A stretch of DNA of 8,305 nt from Phycisphaera sp. GTDB taxonomy: Bacteria; Planctomycetota; Phycisphaerae; Phycisphaerales; Phycisphaeraceae. The notes beneath the pieces were generated by a model, which searched no databases, was not told where the DNA came from, and saw nothing but the letters and a program-made list of their open reading frames with translations. Below, piece by piece: positions 1-6,251 of this stretch; position 1 is the stretch's first letter; each line of letters begins with the position of its first letter. A program made the translations under genes and the position numbers. Location: assembly GCA_029287335.1 (NCBI GenBank), contig JARFRI010000013.1:1-8305 (forward strand). Reading direction: 5' to 3'.

Positions 1-180
1 TTGACCCGGGCGGAGCGTCTGATCATCATCCTGTACTACTACGAAGAGATGACGATGAAAGAGATCGGCGTGACGCTGGACCTCTCCGAGTCGCGCGTTA
101 GCCAGATGCACAGCTCGATCCTGGCCCGGCTCAAGGCCCAGCTCCAGCACCGCACCAACGATATCGAAGACGAGATCTAG
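1..180 (+). CDS. RNA polymerase sigma factor, FliA/WhiG type, C-terminal fragment
   Basis: Only the last 59 codons are in the window; the gene begins upstream and the frame stays open to the left edge. The fragment is sigma-70 region 4, the helix-turn-helix that reads the -35 promoter element. Visible motifs are an ER-LI-LYYYEE start, MTMKEIG, then SESRVSQMHSSILARL as the recognition helix, which is the signature of the FliA/WhiG (sigma-28) subfamily and not of the housekeeping or ECF classes. In that family the protein directs transcription of flagellar and related genes; which regulon applies here cannot be told from the fragment. It ends in TAG and is followed by a hairpin terminator. The subfamily call is fairly sure; the gene name is not, so no symbol is given. 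Confidence 0.88.
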   Translation: MTRAERLIIILYYYEEMTMKEIGVTLDLSESRVSQMHSSILARLKAQLQHRTNDIEDEI

Positions 181-218
181 GTCACACTAGAACTTGGCGT
201 GAGAAAAATAGGATGAAT

Positions 219-247
219 AAAAACCCGCCGCAAGGACGGGTTTTTTT
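219..247. terminator. Bidirectional intrinsic terminator between convergent genes
   Basis: An A-run (219-223) and CCCG (224-227) pair with CGGG (237-240) and a T-run (241-247). The inner CC/GG pairs leave a bulged A at 236 and close on a GCAA loop (230-233), a GNRA tetraloop. The T-run serves the plus-strand sigma gene. On the other strand the A-run reads as a U-tract for the minus-strand YHS gene, whose stop codon is about 25 bases away. One element can therefore end both transcripts. Confidence 0.85.
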
Positions 248-270
248 ATGGATGTTGTAAATCGGTCGGT

Positions 271-651
271 TTACTCTTCAACCTTCTCGGCCGGCGTCAC
301 CTTGGTGATGAACTTGTTTGGCGCTTCGTCGAACTTGGACTTGCAGTTGTCGCAGCAAAAGCCGATGGTCAGGGTCGAGCTGGTCTTCGCGGCCTTACCG
401 TTGAAGATGCAGGTGCCCGGCTCGGCAGCGGCGGCTTTGTCAAAGTACTTCGCCGGTTCTTTGTCGAACTTGGCCTTGCAGTTCTTGCAGCAGAACTCGG
501 CCTTGTAGTCCGAGGTCTTGGCGGTATCCACGTCTTGGCCACTGATCGGGCACTTGTCGTTAAAAAGCGTCTTGGTCTCTTCGGATGCCTGTGCCAGGCC
601 GAGGCAGAGGGTGAGAACGAAGAGGCTTGCGAGGGTGGTCCATTTTTTCAT
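271..651 (-). CDS. Exported protein with two YHS-like Cys motifs
   Basis: This 126-residue protein starts with a signal peptide (KK at 2-3, hydrophobic stretch about 5-20, likely signal peptidase I site AQA-S at 20-23), so it should act outside the cytoplasm. The mature part is an internal duplication. Repeat 1 (about 34-72) has Cys34, then FCCKNCKAKFDKEPAKY. Repeat 2 (about 81-118) has Cys81, then FCCDNCKSKFDEAPNKF. The C...FCCxNCKxKFDxxPxK pattern is that of YHS/TRASH-type domains, which bind metal ions through the cysteines. The ATG at 651 is preceded by AAAGGA about 9 bases upstream, supporting this start. The metal and role are unknown; metal sensing, delivery or sequestration are possible. 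It is divergent from argS and convergent with the sigma gene, so it is probably transcribed alone. Confidence 0.85.
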   Translation of the reverse strand: MKKWTTLASLFVLTLCLGLAQASEETKTLFNDKCPISGQDVDTAKTSDYKAEFCCKNCKAKFDKEPAKYFDKAAAAEPGTCIFNGKAAKTSSTLTIGFCCDNCKSKFDEAPNKFITKVTPAEKVEE

Positions 652-832
652 GATCTGAATCCTTTGGTGGGGCGCGGCGATGATTCGCTAAGCGCGGTGG
701 TTGCTAGATTTGGTCGTGCATATCCATTGCCTGACCGTATTCACGCTCCATTGTAGGCAAACGATCAGCCGATTAGAAGCGCCGACTTAAAACTCGATTG
801 GGCATTCAACAAATGCTACACCTTTAACGACT

Positions 833-856
833 CCCGGTTTCCGGGGGCGTTATCAT
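833..856 (+). promoter_or_regulatory. Putative argS promoter (-10 TATCAT) with small hairpin
   Basis: TATCAT at 851-856, preceded by GT, lies 9 bases before the argS ATG, and the intervening GCTTGCCCC is no Shine-Dalgarno sequence. That placement suits a -10 element of a leaderless or nearly leaderless mRNA. Just upstream is a perfect 5-bp inverted repeat, CCCGG-TTT-CCGGG (833-845), which falls in the -10/-35 spacer. No good -35 hexamer is visible. The rest of the divergent spacer (652-832) shows no gene, and no confident promoter for the YHS gene was found. Confidence 0.4.
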
Positions 857-865
857 GCTTGCCCC

Positions 866-2644
866 ATGGCTGATGTGACCCAACAACTTAAAGACACACT
901 GTTGACCGCGCTGGTCGCCGCGTTTGGCGAGGCCTATGCCGACGCCGACCCGCTGCTGAACCCGGCCACCAACCCCAAGTTCGGCGACTACCAGGCCAAC
1001 CTCGCCATGCCGCTGGGTAAACAACTCGGCAAACCACCCCGCGCGGTGGCCCAGGCGGTGGTCGATCAACTCAAGCTCGGCGGTCTGATCGAAAAGGTCG
1101 AGATCGCCGGCCCGGGGTTTATCAACCTGCACCTTTCCAATGCAGCCATCGCCGACGCGGCGCTGGCGATCTTGCAAGACGATCGGCTCGGCGTTGCGCC
1201 GCTGGATCAGCCCCAAACCGTGGTCGTCGACTACTCCAGCCCAAACGTCGCCAAGGAGATGCACGTCGGTCACCTGCGCTCGACCGTCATCGGCGACGCC
1301 ATCGCTCGGGTCTTAACCTTCCAAGGCCACGACGTCATCCGACAGAACCATGTCGGAGACTGGGGTACGCAGTTTGGGATGCTGATCGCTTATCTGTTGG
1401 AAACGATGGGTGAAGATATTGCTAAGGCTAGACGTGGCGAGGCTGAGGGCGATCGATTTGAAATATCAGATTTCAATCGCTTTTATAAGGAATCTAAGCA
1501 GTGGTTTGATGCCAGTGCAGATAATCAGAAGATCGCTAGAGACTTTGTTGTCCGTCTTCAATCAGGCGATGAGCAGATTGTGTCGATGTGGAAGTTTCTG
1601 AGGACACTTTCGCAAGAATATTTCCATGATATTTATAAACGCATGGGTGTGTTGCTTGAGCCGGGCGATATCCGGGGCGAGAGTTTTTATAATGACAAGC
1701 TGCCGGGCGTCATCGATCAACTCAAGCAGGATGGTGTCTTGCAGGTTAGCCAGGGCGCGGGCGTGGTGTTTGTGGATGGGTTCAGCGACAAGGATGGCAA
1801 CCAGCTGCCGATGATCGTGCAGAAGTCCGACGGCGGATACCTCTATGCGACGACCGACCTCGCCGCGATCCGATACCGCGTCAATGACTTGGGCGCGGCG
1901 AGAATCATTTACGTCACCGATGCTCGGCAGAGCCAGCACTTTGCCATGGCGTTTAAGGCGGCGGCCGATGCGGGTTGGCTTGCAAACGGCGCGACGCTGG
2001 AACATGTGCCTTTTGGCACGGTGATGGGTGAAGATGGCAAGCCTTTCAAGACGCGCGATGGCGATGTGGTTCGGCTGGTCGATCTGATCGACGAGGCAGA
2101 GTCGCGCGCAATCGAGGTCTGTAAAGCAAAGAATCCCGAACTGGCGGGTGATGAAGCGGAGCAGGTCGGCAAAATTGTCGGCCTGGGCTCACTCAAATAC
2201 GCGGACCTCTCCAGCGACCGGATCAAGGACTACAAGTTCAGTTGGGACCGGATGCTCGCGCTGGATGGCAACACCGCGCCGTACCTGATCAATGCCTATG
2301 TCCGCGTACATGGCATCTTCCGCAAAGGCGAGATCGATTTCGCTTCGTTCACATGTGATCATGTCCATGTCGAAGACCCGGCCGAGAAGGCGTTGGTGTT
2401 GAAGCTGATGCAGTTTGGCTCGACGGTTGATTCGGTCGCGGATTCGCTCGAGCCGCATCGGCTGTGCAACTATCTCTACGAGTTGGCATCAGGCTTCCAC
2501 AAGTTCTTCGAGTCGTGCCCAGTGCTACGCAGCGATGTGGACCCGGACGTGAAGCAGGGGCGTTTGGCGCTGTGCAAGCTGGTTGCGCTGACGCTTGAAC
2601 GCGGTTTGGGTTTGTTGGGGATTGGTGTTGTTGAGCGGATGTAG
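866..2644 (+). CDS. argS: Arginyl-tRNA synthetase
   Basis: This 592-residue class I aminoacyl-tRNA synthetase charges tRNA-Arg with arginine using ATP in the cytoplasm; the length is close to that of bacterial ArgRS (E. coli about 577). The N-terminal Add1-type domain covers about 1-110. The catalytic core begins near VDYSSPNVAKEMHVGHLRST, with the HIGH-type motif as HVGH at 133-136. The segment GEDGKPFKTRDGDVVRLVDL (KPFKTR at 392-397) replaces a canonical KMSKS, as is usual in many ArgRS. The helical anticodon-binding domain ends with the typical LYELASGFHKFFE...VLR stretch and a C-terminal GLGLLGI segment. The start is an ATG without Shine-Dalgarno but with a -10-like hexamer just upstream. 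Codons about 178-276 lie in an AT-rich patch unlike the rest of the gene (separate entry), yet the frame is intact. It is convergent with the membrane-protein gene downstream. Confidence 0.97.
   Translation: MADVTQQLKDTLLTALVAAFGEAYADADPLLNPATNPKFGDYQANLAMPLGKQLGKPPRAVAQAVVDQLKLGGLIEKVEIAGPGFINLHLSNAAIADAALAILQDDRLGVAPLDQPQTVVVDYSSPNVAKEMHVGHLRSTVIGDAIARVLTFQGHDVIRQNHVGDWGTQFGMLIAYLLETMGEDIAKARRGEAEGDRFEISDFNRFYKESKQWFDASADNQKIARDFVVRLQSGDEQIVSMWKFLRTLSQEYFHDIYKRMGVLLEPGDIRGESFYNDKLPGVIDQLKQDGVLQVSQGAGVVFVDGFSDKDGNQLPMIVQKSDGGYLYATTDLAAIRYRVNDLGAARIIYVTDARQSQHFAMAFKAAADAGWLANGATLEHVPFGTVMGEDGKPFKTRDGDVVRLVDLIDEAESRAIEVCKAKNPELAGDEAEQVGKIVGLGSLKYADLSSDRIKDYKFSWDRMLALDGNTAPYLINAYVRVHGIFRKGEIDFASFTCDHVHVEDPAEKALVLKLMQFGSTVDSVADSLEPHRLCNYLYELASGFHKFFESCPVLRSDVDPDVKQGRLALCKLVALTLERGLGLLGIGVVERM
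1396..1695 (+). other. AT-rich composition patch inside argS
   Basis: By hand count 1441-1620 is about 43% G+C (77 of 180), while 1201-1320 is about 62% (75 of 120). The flanks use C/G-ending codons; inside the patch A/T-ending codons such as GCT, AGA, ATA, TTT and GAT are frequent. The encoded stretch lies between the HVGH and KPFKTR motifs and still reads as ArgRS, so it is not an insertion. The edges are approximate. Confidence 0.7.
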
Positions 2645-2700
2645 GTTGATGGCGTTTGCGCGGCAAGCCGTGGCGCTTCACTTCATCGCAAGACCATCAA

Positions 2701-3984
2701 TCACATCTCATCGTCGATTATTGCGTGGCGGGGCAGGCCGGTTTGTTGTCGCAGTTCGTACGCGATCCAGCGCAACTCTTCATCGTCGAGTTGGGCGAGC
2801 AGGCCGACTTTCTTGCCTTGCTTGGGGTAGACCTGTAGCTCTTGGATCGGCTGGTCGTTGACGGACATGTTCGAGTCATCAACGCGGACGTGTGACAGAT
2901 CGTTGATGGTCCAATTCAATTCGCGTGGCTTACGCACAGGACTGTTGCGGTAGTAGGCGAGTACGGCGTTGTCACCTGTGCCGATCACGACGATGCTCGC
3001 ATGGCTCTTGCCGGCATGGATGCTGTACCAAGCCATGCCAACCCCCACCGCGATGAAGGGTAGAAAAAAGAGCAGCGCCCAGGGCGAGTCCGGCCCACTG
3101 ACGTTGGGCTTGTGCGAATTAAGCATCGCCAGGATGACGCCACCGAGCATCAGCAGGATAAAGCCGTTCCACAAGACGGCGAAGCACCCCAGTCCCTTGC
3201 TGCCGCGCATGATGCCCGCGGGCGGGATGGTCAACGTCAGGCCATCGGCCTCGTGCTGAAGGATGATCCGGGTGTCTTGGGGTGGATTGATGGGTGTTTC
3301 ATTGCCCGCGGCATCATCGTCCCCTGCGGACCCCATCGTTGTCTTGATTTCCAGGCCTTCGCGTTGCGGGTTGGTGTATTCGATCTGGTCCGCCAGCGCA
3401 TCGGCAAGTTCCTGCATCCACACTTTGGGATACGCCCAGGCGATCACGAAGTCGGGCGTGGCATCTTTGCCAGCACGTTGTTGGTGATTGCGTCTTGCAG
3501 GCCGGTTGGTGTGCGCGATGAGGAAGGCGACGTTGTTGGTTGGTTTCTTTGGCCCGCCATTGGTGGACGAGGTGCCGACGTTGATCTCAAACCCGGTGAG
3601 GTGTGCGGTGTCGAGAAGGCGTGTCCAGCGGAGCGGGCCGAAGTGGTCGGTGGCTTGGAGTTGATTGGCGCTGAGGGTGACGGTGGTGCGTGCCCGCATC
3701 ATGATGAAGCCGATCAACACCAGCGTTAGGCCGATGAGGCTCGGGACGACTTGCATTAGTAGGCCAATGAGGTCGAAGAAGGCAGCGACAATATCGCCAT
3801 TGAAATTCGGCAGCATTGGCGGACTCGTGATACCGAAGATCGCCGCGATTGCGATCCCCACCGCGATGAGGATCCAAGGCACAAACTTCGCCGCCCCCCA
3901 AGGACGATGCGGCAACTGCCAGCGCGTCCCATCGGGGACGCGCTCGCTGGTCAGGTTGAGTTGGGCAGCTTGTCCATCCATCAC
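2701..3984 (-). CDS. Duplicated four-helix membrane protein, function unknown
   Basis: I do not recognise a named function in this 427-residue protein. Hydrophobic segments are at about 33-52, 72-96, 265-288 and 302-322, in two pairs. Each pair sits in a similar half: a short strand and PHRPWG or IPPAG motif, a TM hairpin, a polar beta-rich domain (MRARTTVTLS... and HAGKSHASIVV...), and a final helix (QELADALADQIE; DEELRWIAYELRQQ). This points to an internal duplication of a TM-hairpin plus PH-like module, probably in the inner membrane with the polar domains on one side. A linker at about 205-240 is rich in D, N and P. The start is GTG at 3984, with an alternative ATG one codon in; neither has a Shine-Dalgarno, but TATGAT lies 6 bases upstream of the GTG. 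It is divergent from the DUF1802 gene. Confidence 0.8.
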   Translation of the reverse strand: MMDGQAAQLNLTSERVPDGTRWQLPHRPWGAAKFVPWILIAVGIAIAAIFGITSPPMLPNFNGDIVAAFFDLIGLLMQVVPSLIGLTLVLIGFIMMRARTTVTLSANQLQATDHFGPLRWTRLLDTAHLTGFEINVGTSSTNGGPKKPTNNVAFLIAHTNRPARRNHQQRAGKDATPDFVIAWAYPKVWMQELADALADQIEYTNPQREGLEIKTTMGSAGDDDAAGNETPINPPQDTRIILQHEADGLTLTIPPAGIMRGSKGLGCFAVLWNGFILLMLGGVILAMLNSHKPNVSGPDSPWALLFFLPFIAVGVGMAWYSIHAGKSHASIVVIGTGDNAVLAYYRNSPVRKPRELNWTINDLSHVRVDDSNMSVNDQPIQELQVYPKQGKKVGLLAQLDDEELRWIAYELRQQTGLPRHAIIDDEM

Positions 3985-3998
3985 GCTATCATCATAAC
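3985..3998 (-). promoter_or_regulatory. Putative leaderless promoter, -10 TATGAT
   Basis: On the minus strand GTTATGAT (3998-3991) is followed by six bases (GATAGC) and then the GTG start at 3984. Six bases between the -10 hexamer and the first transcribed base is the standard distance, so transcription could start at the start codon itself. There is no purine-rich Shine-Dalgarno. No clear -35 is seen. Confidence 0.45.
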
Positions 3999-4040
3999 TC
4001 GGAGCAGGTCAGATCTGCGTCGCTTCACAGGGCCGCTGCG

Positions 4041-4053
4041 TTACACTCTGGCG
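4041..4053 (+). promoter_or_regulatory. Putative leaderless promoter, -10 TACACT
   Basis: GTTACACT ends at 4047, and exactly six bases (CTGGCG) separate it from the ATG at 4054. This mirrors the minus-strand element 45 bases away, so the 69-bp divergent spacer carries two back-to-back -10-like elements. Absence of a Shine-Dalgarno supports leaderless initiation. Confidence 0.45.
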
Positions 4054-4638
4054 ATGCAGCTAGACATCGCGTTAAAAGAATGGGCGATCGTTTGTGACTT
4101 CCTGGCGCAGGGCAAGTGTGCGCTGTTGTTGCGGAAAGGCGGGATTCATGAAGCGGGCGGGCCGGGGCGGTTTGCGTTGGATCACGATCGGTTCTTGATG
4201 TTCCCGGCCTGGGAGCACGAACGGCTGGACTGGATCAAACCAAGTTGGCTGCCCCCGGAAGTTGAATTAGAGGTTGATGAGCCTGAGAGGGCGGAGCCTT
4301 CGCAGATTGCTTTCAAGTGTTACGCGGAGGCGGCGAAGATTTGGGAGGTGCCTTCGCGGGTGGCGTTTGATCGGTTGGATGATTTGCATCCCTGGGACAC
4401 GCCGCAGATTGACATGCGGTTTGGTTACAAGCCGGACCGGCCGTTGTATTTGTTGGCCTTGCGTGCTTATCGGATGTTGGATGAGGTGGTGGTGCCGAAC
4501 CGGGACAGCTTTGCGGGGTGCGTGAGTTGGGTGCCGTTGGAAGAGGATGCGGTGGAGGTGGGTGGGGCGGAGCCGGCGATGTCGGATGCTGAATTTGATT
4601 CGTTGGTCAAGCGGGTGGATGAGGCGTTCGTCAAGTGA
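4054..4638 (+). CDS. DUF1802 family protein
   Basis: This is a 194-residue soluble protein with no signal peptide or TM segment. The N-terminus, IALKEWAIVCDFLAQGK, then LLLRKGGIHE and an FLMFPAWEHE motif at about 44-53, matches the DUF1802 family as I know it (ALKEWA, LLRKGGI, and F-L-P-EHQ motifs). No biochemical role is established for the family to my knowledge. The C-terminal part carries KPDRPLYLLALRAYRMLD and an acidic tail. The frame is open further upstream to 3907, but that extension would run through the opposite-strand gene's 5' end and lacks family similarity. The ATG at 4054 starts right at the conserved motif and sits six bases after a -10-like hexamer. Codons here end often in G or T, unlike the C-rich 5' part of argS. 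Confidence 0.85.
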   Translation: MQLDIALKEWAIVCDFLAQGKCALLLRKGGIHEAGGPGRFALDHDRFLMFPAWEHERLDWIKPSWLPPEVELEVDEPERAEPSQIAFKCYAEAAKIWEVPSRVAFDRLDDLHPWDTPQIDMRFGYKPDRPLYLLALRAYRMLDEVVVPNRDSFAGCVSWVPLEEDAVEVGGAEPAMSDAEFDSLVKRVDEAFVK

Positions 4639-4827
4639 ACGCTTAGCGTCGGATAACGGTTGAATGGTTTTCGCTGCTGTGCTTTCGCGCAGGTCTATCG
4701 CGTTGGGTGTTGTCCGATAACAGGGCCTGTGATATCGGGTCAAGCTAGGAGGCGTGTTATCCCCGATAGCGCGTGGGTGAAGCGGCTGTTGTGTCGCTGG
4801 AACGACTGTCAGGGAAAGGCGAGCGCA
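4639..4827 (+). promoter_or_regulatory. Spacer with repeated GTTRTCC motif and nested inverted repeats
   Basis: This 189-bp spacer precedes the PD40 lipoprotein gene. GTTATCCG occurs on the minus strand at 4650-4657, GTTGTCCG on the plus strand at 4709-4716, and GTTATCC at 4756-4762. GATAACA (4716-4722) is the inverse of TGTTATC (4755-4761), and CTATCG (4695-4700) is the inverse of CGATAG (4764-4769), so the pairs are nested. A GATATC palindrome (4731-4736) lies inside. These could be operator half-sites or a structured leader; no -10/-35 pair is convincing. The PD40 frame is open back to 4660, but I treat this as noncoding. Confidence 0.35.
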
Positions 4828-6204
4828 ATGGCGAACAAGACGACAACCGGCCTGGCCCTCTTGGTATTGATCACTGTCGCGTTGTCTGGCTGCAAGCAGT
4901 ACTACAACGGGTCGTTTGGCTTTGGCCAGGGCGACTACAACACGGTCAATGAATATCACAAGCAGCGTGAACAGCGGCTGATCGAAGAAGATCAGAAGCA
5001 GGCCAAGCTCGCCTCGCAGGCCAACGCTAAGACCGAGCAGTCGCCAACCCGTCCCGACACGCAGCCCACGAAGGTCGTTGAGCCGGTTGTTTATCCGGAT
5101 CAATCTGAGCAGCCTGAGCGCCCAACGGATGGGTTGCAGGGTGCCTTGGACGATGCTTTGGGGGCGCCTGAGCCCTATGTCTCGACGAGCCCCAGCCAGC
5201 CGGACCGCCAGCCGGCATCGAACCCGATCGATATCTATGGCGACATGTCAGCGCAGGGCGGTTCTGCCAGCCCGTTGGATTCAACGGGGCAGCTTCGGCG
5301 GATCAGCCTGACCGAAGAGGGTGCGGATTTTGACGTCACGATTGACAAGGCCGGCGAATACCTGCTGTATAGCTCGACGCGGCACCGCAAGACCTCGGAT
5401 ATCTACCGCCAGCGGATTGATGGATCAGCGATCACCCAGCTTACTGACGACGCGAGCAACGATGTGATGCCCGCACTGAGTCCGGATGGTAAGACGATCG
5501 CGTTTGCCTCGGACCGCAGTGGTAACTGGGACCTGTACCTGATGGATGCCGACGGCGGCCCGGCGGTGCAGCTGACCAATGATCGCACGCATGACATCCA
5601 CCCGAGCTTTTCGCCTGACGGCAAGCACCTGGTCTACAGCTCATTGAGCGATCGATCAGGGCAGTGGCAGCTTGTTGTGATTGATGTCGCCAACCCAACG
5701 ACCAAGCGCTACATCGGCCACGGCTTGTTCCCGCAGTGGTCGCCGAAGGACAACACGATCGTGTATCAGCGTGCCCGTGAACGGGGGACGCGCTGGTTCA
5801 GCGTGTGGACGGTTGAGCTTGATGACCGCGGCGAAGCGGGCAGCCCGACGGAAGTCGTGTGGTCCAGTGAGTACGCGTGTATTACGCCTTCGTGGTCGCC
5901 AGACGGTAAAGCGGTGGTTTTTTGCACAGTTACGAATCCTGACGCCGATACGCAAGGAGACAGGCCCGCGCAATCCGATGTTTGGATTGCCAAAGCCAAC
6001 GGCAGCGGTCGGACGAAGATGACCCGCGGCCGGTTTGCGAATCTTCAGCCGGTCTGGTCCGGCGACAACGCGATTTACTTCGTCTCGAACCGGGCGACCA
6101 AAGGCGTCGAAAACATCTGGGCACTAGACCCCGATGACGCAATCAAGATTGCCTTTGGTGCAAAGACGGATGAGACACAAACGGCCGACGTGCCGACAGA
6201 TTGA
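4828..6204 (+). CDS. PD40 (TolB-like) beta-propeller lipoprotein
   Basis: The 458-residue product begins with a lipoprotein signal: hydrophobic residues 9-19, then the lipobox LSGC with Cys22 as the lipidation site. A Q/P/E-rich low-complexity linker (about 45-155) follows, then a beta-propeller (about 160-440) with PD40/WD40-like blades: LSPDGKTIAFASDRSG at about 217, FSPDGKHLVYSS at 261, WSPKDNTIVYQ at 304, WSPDGKAVVF at 356 and WSGDNAIYFVSN at 410, with QLT and DLYLMDADGG motifs between. Such propellers bind partner proteins; the best known is TolB of Tol-Pal. Unlike TolB, this protein is lipid-anchored, has a long linker and lacks an obvious TolB N-terminal domain, so I do not call it tolB. 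The ATG at 4828 has GGAAAGG about 8 bases upstream. It leads a cluster with a second lipoprotein 47 bases downstream. Confidence 0.88.
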   Translation: MANKTTTGLALLVLITVALSGCKQYYNGSFGFGQGDYNTVNEYHKQREQRLIEEDQKQAKLASQANAKTEQSPTRPDTQPTKVVEPVVYPDQSEQPERPTDGLQGALDDALGAPEPYVSTSPSQPDRQPASNPIDIYGDMSAQGGSASPLDSTGQLRRISLTEEGADFDVTIDKAGEYLLYSSTRHRKTSDIYRQRIDGSAITQLTDDASNDVMPALSPDGKTIAFASDRSGNWDLYLMDADGGPAVQLTNDRTHDIHPSFSPDGKHLVYSSLSDRSGQWQLVVIDVANPTTKRYIGHGLFPQWSPKDNTIVYQRARERGTRWFSVWTVELDDRGEAGSPTEVVWSSEYACITPSWSPDGKAVVFCTVTNPDADTQGDRPAQSDVWIAKANGSGRTKMTRGRFANLQPVWSGDNAIYFVSNRATKGVENIWALDPDDAIKIAFGAKTDETQTADVPTD

Positions 6205-6240
6205 TCAGGATGATCAGTTGATAGACAACGACGCGTCGGC

Positions 6241-6245
6241 GGAGG
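6241..6245 (+). promoter_or_regulatory. Shine-Dalgarno GGAGG deciding a GTG start
   Basis: GGAGG lies six bases before the GTG at 6252. Later in-frame ATGs (6276, 6303, 6306) have no comparable purine tract, so the GTG is the preferred start. Confidence 0.6.
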
Positions 6246-6251
6246 CCTGAC

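Noticed and set aside
824..1273. 149-codon minus-strand open frame over argS
   Set aside because: It is antisense to a clearly identified enzyme, and its composition reflects the high G+C codon pattern of argS.
1396..1695. Intein or inserted mobile element in argS as the cause of the AT-rich patch
   Set aside because: The translation across the patch is ordinary ArgRS sequence with normal total length, so nothing has been inserted.
2645..2700. Terminator between convergent argS and the membrane-protein gene
   Set aside because: Only a weak CGGCAAGCCG-type stem without a T-run on either strand is visible, so I do not list it.
3112..3729. 205-codon plus-strand open frame over the membrane-protein gene
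   Set aside because: It has no recognisable domain and is an antisense shadow of the TM-containing minus-strand gene, which has consistent hydrophobic segments and a promoter-like element.
3907..4053. Upstream in-frame extension of the DUF1802 gene
   Set aside because: It overlaps the start of the opposite-strand membrane-protein gene and precedes the conserved family N-terminus; the ATG at 4054 fits the family and the nearby -10-like hexamer.
4660..4827. Upstream in-frame extension of the PD40 lipoprotein gene
   Set aside because: It would bury the clear lipoprotein signal inside the protein, encodes a Cys/Arg-rich segment with no likeness to anything, and the ATG at 4828 has its own Shine-Dalgarno.
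4267..5103. 278-codon minus-strand open frame over DUF1802 and the PD40 gene
   Set aside because: It spans two identified genes and their spacer on the other strand, and is Arg/His/Leu-rich as expected for a GC-rich shadow.
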